From positions 14,224-78,223 of the forward strand of contig JAOZOH010000002.1 in the NCBI GenBank assembly GCA_029933365.1: a stretch of DNA of 64,000 bases, in the 5' to 3' direction. The notes below the pieces were generated by a model. It was given only the letters and a program-made list of their open reading frames with translations, had not been told where the DNA came from and made no database searches. This DNA is from Desulfuromusa sp. (GTDB lineage Bacteria; Desulfobacterota; Desulfuromonadia; Desulfuromonadales; Geopsychrobacteraceae). The translations under genes and the position numbers were made by a program. Positions 8,038 through 14,336 of this stretch are shown here, piece after piece (within the stretch, counting starts at the first letter, position 1; every line of letters starts with the position of its first letter).

Positions 8038-9756
8038 ATGGTAGAAGATAAAGACATGCAAGACGAAGAAGAAATGGAATTAGAAGAGGGCGAGGAAAGC
8101 TTTGAGGAACTGCTGAAGGATTATGAACAGGGCGGTTTGGAACTAAAGCGCAACGATGTCGTGCAAGGAACAATTGTGCAGGTTAATCCTGACTCGGTTG
8201 TTGTCGACGTTGGTTACAAGTCGGAGGGTGTTATATCCCTGCGTGAGTTTGCCGATGAAAAAGGGGAGATAAACGTTAAAGTTGGTGATGTTTATGATGT
8301 CCTGTTTGGCGGCGGCGAAAGTGACAGTGGTCTGATTGTCCTTTCGAAAGAGAAAGCTGATCGGCAGAAAATCTGGAATTCTCTTGAAGAGGATGCCGTG
8401 GTTGAGGGTCGGATTATCAGTCGTATCAAGGGCGGTTTGTCTGTTGATATCGGCGTTAATGCGTTCTTGCCAGGATCTCAGGTGGATCTGCGCCCCGTTC
8501 GGAACCTTGATAAGGTGATCGGGCAAAGCTTTGATTTCAAGATCATTAAACTGAACAAAAGACGTGGCAACATTGTCCTGTCGCGGCGAGTTCTGCTTGA
8601 AACAGAGAGAGAATCTCAACGCACTGATACCTTGACAACGTTGGAAGAAAATCAGGTTGTTGAGGGTATTGTTAAGAACCTGACTGATTATGGTGCATTT
8701 ATTGACCTTGGCGGTATTGATGGTTTGTTGCATATCACCGATATGTCTTGGGGACGCGTCAAGCATCCATCTGACATTTTGGCCGTTGGTGACAAGATTA
8801 ATGTCAAGGTTCTCAAATTTGATAAAGAGAAAGAACGTGTCTCTCTGGGTCTTAAGCAGATTGCTCCTGATCCATGGTTGGATGTTCAGAACAAGTATCC
8901 AATTGAGACCAAGGTGACTGGTAAAGTTGTCAGCTTGACCGATTATGGTGCATTTATTGAGTTGGAAGAAGGCGTTGAAGGCTTGATTCATGTTTCTGAA
9001 ATGAGCTGGACCAAGCGGGTTAAACATCCCAATAAAGTTCTCTCAATCGGTGATGATGTTGAATCCGTTGTGTTGGCACTCGATACCGACAACCGCCGTA
9101 TCTCTCTCGGATTGAAACAGATCGAGCCGAACCCCTGGGATGTTATCGGTGAGAAGTTCCCGATTGGTACAATTATTGAGGGTCAGGTTAAAAATATTAC
9201 TGATTTCGGCATCTTCGTTGGCGTCGATGAGGGGATAGACGGTCTGGTTCACATCTCCGATCTTTCTTGGACCAAACGGATCAAGCATCCTTCGGAAGCC
9301 TATAAAAAGGGCGATCTGGTCAAGGCCGTTGTGCTGAATATTGACCGTGATAATGAGCGCTTCTCCCTTGGCTTGAAGCAACTGAATACTGACCCATGGG
9401 AAACTGTACCAACACGCTACGCTCGTGGAACTATAGTCCACGGCAAGGTGACTTCGGTGACCGATTTCGGTATCTTTATTGAGCTGGAAGAGGGCATTGA
9501 AGGTTTGATCCACGTTTCTGAATTGAGCAAGGAAAAGATCGACAGTCCAAAAGATTTTGCCGAAGTTGGCACTGAACTGGAAGCTGCGGTTCTACAGGTT
9601 GATACAGTAGATCGGAAAATTGCTCTGTCGGTCAAAAATCTTGATGTGCAGAAAGAAAAAGCAGAAGTTAACGAATTTATGGGCGCACAAAAAACAGCAA
9701 CATCAAATCTTGGTGATTTGCTGAAAGGTGCCATGGATCGTAAGTCTGACGATTAG
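8038..9756 (+). CDS. rpsA: 30S ribosomal protein S1
   Basis: RNA-binding ribosomal protein that brings mRNA to the 30S subunit. 572 residues with an acidic N-terminal tail (DEEEMELEEGEESFEELL) and six S1 OB-fold domains starting at about residues 39, 118, 204, 291, 378 and 465. Repeats 3-6 share a near-identical core such as TDYGAFIELEEGVEGLIHVS, and the loop W(T/G)(K/R)R(I/V)KHPS recurs in three of them. The family's usual length is about 550-600. AGGGGG at 8021-8026 lies 11 bases before the ATG. The gene ends in a strong intrinsic terminator at 9777. It probably has its own promoter as well as readthrough from cmk. Confidence 0.97.
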   Translation: MVEDKDMQDEEEMELEEGEESFEELLKDYEQGGLELKRNDVVQGTIVQVNPDSVVVDVGYKSEGVISLREFADEKGEINVKVGDVYDVLFGGGESDSGLIVLSKEKADRQKIWNSLEEDAVVEGRIISRIKGGLSVDIGVNAFLPGSQVDLRPVRNLDKVIGQSFDFKIIKLNKRRGNIVLSRRVLLETERESQRTDTLTTLEENQVVEGIVKNLTDYGAFIDLGGIDGLLHITDMSWGRVKHPSDILAVGDKINVKVLKFDKEKERVSLGLKQIAPDPWLDVQNKYPIETKVTGKVVSLTDYGAFIELEEGVEGLIHVSEMSWTKRVKHPNKVLSIGDDVESVVLALDTDNRRISLGLKQIEPNPWDVIGEKFPIGTIIEGQVKNITDFGIFVGVDEGIDGLVHISDLSWTKRIKHPSEAYKKGDLVKAVVLNIDRDNERFSLGLKQLNTDPWETVPTRYARGTIVHGKVTSVTDFGIFIELEEGIEGLIHVSELSKEKIDSPKDFAEVGTELEAAVLQVDTVDRKIALSVKNLDVQKEKAEVNEFMGAQKTATSNLGDLLKGAMDRKSDD

Positions 9757-9776
9757 CTTGTTGTTAAACCTTAATT

Positions 9777-9808
9777 GGGGCTCTTGTTAACGCAGGAGCC
9801 CCTTTTTT
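9777..9808 (+). terminator. Intrinsic terminator after rpsA
   Basis: GGGGCTC (9777-9783), 12-base loop, GAGCCCC (9796-9802), then six T (9803-9808). The downstream arm also supplies AGGAG, the only good ribosome-binding sequence for sppA, which starts two bases after the T-run. Confidence 0.85.
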
Positions 9809-9809
9809 A

Positions 9810-10709
9810 TTGGCTGAAATGAAAAAACGTCCTTTTTTAATAGCATCCCTTACTGTTGCTAGCATTTTTATATTTTTTTTGTTGGTTATTTTTACTGCAG
9901 GGATGTTTCGTAGTGGTTCTGTTGTCGTATCTGTCGGTGATAAACTTGGTGTTCTTGAAGTTGAAGGCCCCATCGTTGATGCACGGCGGATGATTGAGCA
10001 GATTAAAGAATTCCGGGATCACAGTAATATTAAAGCCGTTGTCCTGCGGATTGATTCTCCTGGGGGTGGCGTTGGCCCATCGCAAGAGATTTATGCCGAA
10101 CTTCTGCGCCTAGCTGAAGAGAAGCCACTGGTTGTTTCAATGGGTTCAGTTGCCGCTTCAGGGGGATATTATCTGGCAGTTGCAGGTGAACGCATATTTG
10201 CGAATCCTGGCACAATTACGGGGAGCATTGGCGTTATCATGTCTTTTCCCAACTATCAGGAGTTGATGGGGAAGGTCGGGATTCAGACTGAAGTTGTTAA
10301 AAGTGGACGGTTTAAAGATATTGGTTCAGCAACTCGAACATTTTCTGAAGCAGATCGAGGCTTGCTGCAGGAGATGATTGACGATGTTCATCAGCAGTTT
10401 GTCGAAGCTATCAGTGTTGGACGGCATATGCCAGTTGATAGACTTCAACCTTTTGTGGATGGTCGAATTTTTACTGGTCGTCAAGCTAAGGAGGTTGGTT
10501 TGATTGACGAACTTGGTACTCTAAGCGATGCAATCAAATATGCTGCTTCCGTTGCAGGCATTGATGATGACCCAGATTTGGTTTATCCTGAACCTGAGAA
10601 AATAAATTTAATCGACCGATATTTGCAAAGTGCTGTGAGTCGCTACCTTGGAGTCAATCTCAAAATAAATAAAACGATCGGTCCGCAGTATCTTTGGAAT
10701 GGCTATTGA
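9810..10709 (+). CDS. sppA: Signal peptide peptidase SppA (36-kDa type)
   Basis: Membrane-bound serine protease that degrades cleaved signal peptides. 299 residues: an N-terminal membrane anchor (about 10-32; IASLTVASIFIFFLLVIF), then a ClpP-like fold. The catalytic serine is in SVAASGGYYLAVAG and the lysine general base in VKSGRFKDIG, as in the short Ser/Lys-dyad SppA proteins of S49; RIDSPGGGVGPSQEIY is also typical. The start is a TTG at 9810 with AGGAG 11 bases upstream; an ATG at 9819 would be 20 bases from that site. The ribosome site lies inside the rpsA terminator stem, so expression may depend on readthrough. Confidence 0.9.
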   Translation: MAEMKKRPFLIASLTVASIFIFFLLVIFTAGMFRSGSVVVSVGDKLGVLEVEGPIVDARRMIEQIKEFRDHSNIKAVVLRIDSPGGGVGPSQEIYAELLRLAEEKPLVVSMGSVAASGGYYLAVAGERIFANPGTITGSIGVIMSFPNYQELMGKVGIQTEVVKSGRFKDIGSATRTFSEADRGLLQEMIDDVHQQFVEAISVGRHMPVDRLQPFVDGRIFTGRQAKEVGLIDELGTLSDAIKYAASVAGIDDDPDLVYPEPEKINLIDRYLQSAVSRYLGVNLKINKTIGPQYLWNGY

Positions 10710-10827
10710 TGGTGTGTGTTGCAAAGAGGTTCTACTCTGGTGTTGTAGAATGAGATTGTGCTTAACTATTGGATAGTTTGGTTGAATCGTAACTCATTAT
10801 GATTTATGAAATGTGTGGAAGGTTAAG

Positions 10828-11106
10828 ATGACAAAAAGTGAATTAATTGAGCAGCTTACAGATGGGCATGAACTTCTTAATAAAAAAGATGCCGAAATGG
10901 TCATAAATTTAATTTTTGGCGGGATTGGTACTGCACTTGCCCAAGGGGAGAGGGTCGAAATTCGAGGGTTTGGCTCATTTTCAGTGCGGGAGCGGGATGC
11001 TCGTGAAGCAAGGAATCCCAAAAGTGGTGAAGTGGTTGAGATTCCATCACGGAAAACCCCCTTTTTTAAGACTGGTAAGGAGCTTCGTGAGCGGGTTGAC
11101 GAGTAG
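10828..11106 (+). CDS. ihfB: Integration host factor beta subunit (HU/IHF family)
   Basis: DNA-bending nucleoid protein of about 92 residues. It shows the family pattern: N-terminal helices beginning MTKSELIEQLT, the flank GERVEIRGFGSF, and the DNA-intercalating arm in REARNPKSGE with the conserved proline, ending PFFKTGKELRERV. The KSELIEQL start and GKELRERV end favour IHF-beta over HU, but the paralogue call is moderate. The ATG at 10828 has GGAAGG 5 bases upstream; a GTG at 10813 overlaps that site and is unlikely. A -10-like TATGAT sits at 10798. IHF commonly assists sigma-54 promoters, and one lies 9 kb away at 19754. Confidence 0.9.
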   Translation: MTKSELIEQLTDGHELLNKKDAEMVINLIFGGIGTALAQGERVEIRGFGSFSVRERDAREARNPKSGEVVEIPSRKTPFFKTGKELRERVDE

Positions 11107-11133
11107 TTTTGTGTGAACAATGGAGAGAGAAAA

Positions 11134-11168
11134 GAAAAAGGCTCTGAAATTATCTCAGAGCCTTTTTT
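11134..11168. terminator. Two-way intrinsic terminator between ihfB and 6S RNA
   Basis: GGCTCTGA (11140-11147) pairs with TCAGAGCC (11155-11162) around a 7-base loop. On the plus strand it is followed by six T (11163-11168), ending ihfB. On the minus strand a run of T with one C follows, ending the 6S RNA gene that comes from the other side. Confidence 0.88.
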
Positions 11169-11172
11169 ATGA

Positions 11173-11351
11173 ATTGTTCTCCGGGATGCCGGTGCGACTC
11201 TGTACGGATGACCTGAAGAAAAAGTTTGTCTACGGAAAAAATTTTAGGCGTCCTGCTCGTGGGCAGGCGTGCTCACCATCTCTTCACGCACTGACAGGTC
11301 AGTAAAAACGTTGGTCAAGGGATTAGAACCACCCCATGCACCCCAGAAATT
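11173..11351 (-). ncRNA. ssrS: 6S RNA
   Basis: Read on the minus strand, about 179 nt. The 5' part (TTCTGGGGTGC, 11348-11338) pairs with the 3' part (GCATCCCGGAGAA, 11189-11177) with a two-base bulge, the closing stem expected of 6S RNA. In between are segments close to those of E. coli 6S: TGGTGAGCACGC, then CGAGCAGGACGCCTAAAA, and the 3' end CGGCATCCCGGAGA against CGGCATCTCGGAGA. 6S RNA binds sigma-70 holoenzyme as a promoter mimic in stationary phase. A promoter lies just upstream and the shared terminator at 11134-11168 just downstream. No ORF of note occupies this gap. A covariance-model search was not possible here. Confidence 0.85.
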
Positions 11352-11373
11352 CAAAGATCTTATTTGTAGGTGT

Positions 11374-11401
11374 ATAGTAACAATTTCACGATCTAAGTCA
11401 A
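11374..11401 (-). promoter_or_regulatory. Promoter of 6S RNA
   Basis: On the minus strand TTGACT (11401-11396), 16 bases, TACTAT (11379-11374). A very A/T-rich tract (about 11402-11440) lies directly upstream on that strand, as an UP element would. The start point would be near 11367, about 16 nt before the closing stem, which suggests 5' trimming. Confidence 0.55.
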
Positions 11402-11455
11402 GTATAAAATTAAATAATATAAATACTATATCTTAATATACGGACATCTGAACCT

Positions 11456-12382
11456 ATGAAGTGGACAATCCACCGTTTACAGGTAACGTCTGAAATGTCT
11501 CGTCAGAGGCTTGATCAATACATGTCTCAATCATCAATTGACTTATCCCGAACTCAGGCAAAGAAAATTATTGATCTTGGTGGGGTTCATATTAATGGTA
11601 GAAGGATCAGGAGTTGTTCTACCACAGTTCATCGTGGTGATTCGGTAGAGGTGTATATTGATCAGTTACCGTTAGACCCGTATCGGCTAACCGAACAAGA
11701 TATATTGTTTCAGGATCAATATATTATTGCTATAAATAAGCCAGCGTTAGTCGATACCCAGCCAACCCATGCGCGTTTCAAGGGGACTCTGTATGAAGCC
11801 CTGCAATGGCACTTGAAGGATCCGTTTAGACCACACCTGAAAGCGAATATTGGAATGGTTCAGCGTTTGGATCGAGGGACGTCCGGGATTATTGTTTTTT
11901 CTATTCATCCTCGGGCACATAAGGAGATGACGCGGATTTTTCTGGAACATGATATCAAGAAGGAATATCTTGCCCTGGTGCAAGGAGAACCGGAACAAAA
12001 TCAGGGAGAAATTAGGTCTTTTCTAGCTCGGTCACGTAAGGAAAATCGGGTTAAATCGGTTGAAAAGGGTGGTAAGGAAGCTATTACCAGATTCCAGGTG
12101 CTGGAAAAACTGGTTAATTATTCATTGTTGAACGTTGAAATATTAACAGGTCGTTCCCATCAGATCCGTACCCATATGTCAGAGCAGAATTGTCCGTTAG
12201 TGGGTGACGAGCGCTACGGTGGGATTTCATTTGTCACGGGAATGAAAATATTACGACCATTTCTCCATGCTGAAAAACTCACTTTTCAGCACCCTGTACT
12301 GAACAAGACTCTGGACTTTACAGCTCCAGTACCGGAAGATATGCTGACAGTTATAAACGAGCTGAGGAAAAATATTGCATGA
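11456..12382 (+). CDS. RluA-family RNA pseudouridine synthase with S4 domain
   Basis: 308 residues. An N-terminal S4 RNA-binding domain (about 14-75; RLDQYMSQSSIDLSRTQAKK, then GGVHINGRR) precedes the RluA catalytic domain. The catalytic aspartate is in MVQRLDRGTSGIIVFS, the YLALVQGE and EILTGRSHQIRTHMS motifs follow, and HAEKLTFQHPV closes the fold. Which uridine it modifies (rluC/rluD-like or other) cannot be told. The ATG at 11456 lacks a clear ribosome site; an ATG at 11495 is an alternative that would trim the N-terminus to the S4 domain. It overlaps lgt by an ATGA. Confidence 0.9.
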   Translation: MKWTIHRLQVTSEMSRQRLDQYMSQSSIDLSRTQAKKIIDLGGVHINGRRIRSCSTTVHRGDSVEVYIDQLPLDPYRLTEQDILFQDQYIIAINKPALVDTQPTHARFKGTLYEALQWHLKDPFRPHLKANIGMVQRLDRGTSGIIVFSIHPRAHKEMTRIFLEHDIKKEYLALVQGEPEQNQGEIRSFLARSRKENRVKSVEKGGKEAITRFQVLEKLVNYSLLNVEILTGRSHQIRTHMSEQNCPLVGDERYGGISFVTGMKILRPFLHAEKLTFQHPVLNKTLDFTAPVPEDMLTVINELRKNIA

Positions 12383-13158
12383 TATTTCCACATATTGATC
12401 CAGTTATTTTCAGCATTGGTCCGCTTGCAGTCCGCTGGTATGGGATGATGTATCTATTGGGTTTTGCCGGTGGCTATTTCATGATGTGTCATGTCGCCAA
12501 GCTACGTGAAATGCCAATAAATAAAGATACTATTTCTGATCTACTGTTCTATGCGGTTCTGGGTGTGGTGATTGGCGGACGTCTTGGCTACACTCTGTTT
12601 TATAATGCCAAGTACTATTTAAGCCATCCTCTGGAAATCTTTTATGTCTGGGAAGGGGGGATGAGCTTTCATGGTGGACTCCTTGGAGTATTGCTTGTCC
12701 TGTTCCTGTTTTGTCGTCGACGTGAATTACCTCTTTTGTTGGTTGGTGATTTAGCTGTTTCTGCCGTCCCGATTGGGCTTGGGTTTGGAAGAATTGGTAA
12801 TTTTATTAATGCCGAACTCTGGGGGAGGGTGACTGATCATCCCTGGGGAATTGTCTTCCCTGGTGGCGGTTCAATGCCACGCCATCCCAGCCAACTCTAT
12901 GAAGCGGGTCTTGAGGGCTTGGTGTTATTTATTATTATTTATCTGCTGCATCGTTTCGGGGTGTGTCGCGGTATTCCCGCTTTCAGTTTTATCTTTTTGT
13001 ATGGCACATTTCGTTTTTTGATTGAATTTGTTCGTCAGCCGGATAGTCAGCTCGGGTTTCTTTGGGGAGGGGCAACTATGGGGCAGCTGCTTTCTCTACC
13101 GATGGTTCTATTTGGGCTGGGCGGATTGTTCTATGTGCTAAAGAAGAGAGACTCATGA
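12379..13158 (+). CDS. lgt: Prolipoprotein diacylglyceryl transferase
   Basis: Inner-membrane enzyme that attaches diacylglycerol from phosphatidylglycerol to the lipobox cysteine of prolipoproteins. 259 residues with about seven membrane segments. Diagnostic motifs: VRWYGMMYLLGF, GGRLGYTLFYN, MSFHGGLLG (essential His-Gly-Gly), the Lgt signature GRIGNFINAELWGR, and HPSQLYEAGLEG. The ATGA overlap with the upstream pseudouridine synthase and with the downstream HAD gene suggests one coupled transcript. Several lipoproteins that need it are encoded in this window (29.6, 30.4 and 27.9 kb). Confidence 0.96.
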   Translation: MIFPHIDPVIFSIGPLAVRWYGMMYLLGFAGGYFMMCHVAKLREMPINKDTISDLLFYAVLGVVIGGRLGYTLFYNAKYYLSHPLEIFYVWEGGMSFHGGLLGVLLVLFLFCRRRELPLLLVGDLAVSAVPIGLGFGRIGNFINAELWGRVTDHPWGIVFPGGGSMPRHPSQLYEAGLEGLVLFIIIYLLHRFGVCRGIPAFSFIFLYGTFRFLIEFVRQPDSQLGFLWGGATMGQLLSLPMVLFGLGGLFYVLKKRDS

Positions 13159-13769
13159 GCCAGATAGAAGCGGTTATTTTCGATTGTGATGGGGTGATGT
13201 TTGAAAGTCGCCGGGCAAATCTGGCCTATTATAATCGAATTTTGGAAGAATTTTCCTACCCTCCGGTCTCCACTGAGCAAAAAGAGCTGGTACAAATGTG
13301 TCATACTGCCAGTTCCCCAGTCGTCTTAGCAAACCTTTTACGCAAGGAAGATTTATCCTCAGCACTTATTTTTTCAGCAACTTTGGACTATCGGGAATTT
13401 ATTCCACATATGGAACCGAAGTCTGATTTAATCGAGCTTTTAGAACAGCTCCTCGATTACTACCCCATGGCTATCGCAACCAATCGTGGCCAAAGTATAT
13501 TGGCGATTCTTGATCATTTTAACCTGCATAGTTATTTTTCAGTGGTTGTCACAAGTCATGATGTTGAGCATCCCAAGCCTGCTCCAGATATGTTGTTTTT
13601 GGCTGCAGAATCACTCAATATTAAACCTGAAAATTGTTTGTTCATTGGTGATTCCGAACTGGATAAGCTTGCGGCTACTGAGGCAAATATGCAATTTGCC
13701 AGTTATGGCAGGGAGGTTTCAGGGGTGATTTCATTATTGAATCATTTGGAATTACTTGACTATCTATAA
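13155..13769 (+). CDS. HAD-superfamily hydrolase (phosphoglycolate-phosphatase-like)
   Basis: 204 residues. HAD motif I is VIFDCDGVMFES (nucleophile Asp and the second Asp two residues on), motif II is the threonine in MAIATNRGQS, motif III the lysine in VEHPKPAPDMLF, and motif IV FIGDSELDKLAA. A helical cap sits between motifs I and II (subfamily IA). The substrate is a small phosphorylated metabolite, possibly phosphoglycolate, but that is a guess. The ATG at 13155 overlaps the lgt stop (ATGA) with AAGAGAG just upstream; the longer frame from 13062 lies inside lgt. It converges on the next gene with a 10-base overlap. Confidence 0.85.
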   Translation: MSQIEAVIFDCDGVMFESRRANLAYYNRILEEFSYPPVSTEQKELVQMCHTASSPVVLANLLRKEDLSSALIFSATLDYREFIPHMEPKSDLIELLEQLLDYYPMAIATNRGQSILAILDHFNLHSYFSVVVTSHDVEHPKPAPDMLFLAAESLNIKPENCLFIGDSELDKLAATEANMQFASYGREVSGVISLLNHLELLDYL

Positions 13770-14257
13770 TTTTTGACTTCTTTACCTTGGAGCTTATTCA
13801 AAAGTAAAAAGCTGAACATAACAACAGCAAACATATTAATGCCAAAAGCAGATATCTCATTTGGCAGGCCGGTTTGAATCTGGCAGTAGCCTCCGAAAAG
13901 AAAATTGAAACTAAAGTGAGTCATCCCTTCCACTAAGCTGATTCTGATACCAGCTAATACCCCAGAAATGAACGAATAATAGAGTCCGGCCAGGGCAAAA
14001 TAGGGGATTTGCAGCAGTTGAATAATCAGGGAGAGGTTTAATCCTGCGGTCTTTTGTCTGAATAACAGAATGCCAGCAATGATGCTGATAATAAATGGAA
14101 CAAGATATATCAACAGAAACAGCAGAAACTTAAAGTTATCCAGGACGTTCGCCATCCGGTAAATCATAATAGAAAGTCCCCAGATGCCTCCAATAATTTC
14201 CAGGATAGCAATAAATCGCAGCAACAATCGGTTCAAAATAATTCCTTTTATATCCAA
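13760..14257 (-). CDS. Hypothetical membrane protein, about four transmembrane segments
   Basis: I do not recognise a family. 165 residues, mostly hydrophobic, with likely membrane spans at about residues 10-32 (LLLRFIAILEIIGGIWGLSI), 42-65 (FLLFLLIYLVPFIISIIAG), 75-100 and 137-155 (GINMFAVVMFSFLLL). The soluble loops are short. It overlaps the HAD gene tail to tail by 10 bases. Codon use looks like that of its neighbours. Its start has no strong ribosome site, so moderate confidence that it is expressed. Confidence 0.65.
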   Translation of the reverse strand: MDIKGIILNRLLLRFIAILEIIGGIWGLSIMIYRMANVLDNFKFLLFLLIYLVPFIISIIAGILLFRQKTAGLNLSLIIQLLQIPYFALAGLYYSFISGVLAGIRISLVEGMTHFSFNFLFGGYCQIQTGLPNEISAFGINMFAVVMFSFLLLNKLQGKEVKNYR

Positions 14258-14264
14258 ACCAGAC

Positions 14265-14296
14265 TAAAAAATCCCCGGCAGCGAAAGCTGCCGGGG
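14265..14296 (-). terminator. Intrinsic terminator of the cytochrome operon
   Basis: A perfect 10-base stem CCCCGGCAGC (14273-14282) / GCTGCCGGGG (14287-14296) with a four-base loop. On the minus strand it is followed by ATTTTTTAG, ending transcription about 40 bases after the 12-haem cytochrome gene. Confidence 0.88.
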
Positions 14297-14336
14297 CACA
14301 TGAGAGGAGAGATGATCTTCTCAGGGAATGTATTAA

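Noticed and set aside
8143..9027. 294-residue frame on the minus strand
   Set aside because: It lies wholly antisense inside rpsA, and its sequence mirrors the S1 repeats. A shadow of the real gene.
10710..10827. Terminator or promoter between sppA and ihfB
   Set aside because: TTCTAC/GTAGAA (10730-10750) is only six pairs with no T-run, and the TATGAT at 10798 has no acceptable -35.
13062..13154. Longer N-terminus for the HAD hydrolase
   Set aside because: It overlaps lgt by 97 bases and the residues are lgt read out of frame; the ATG at 13155 has a good site and ATGA coupling.
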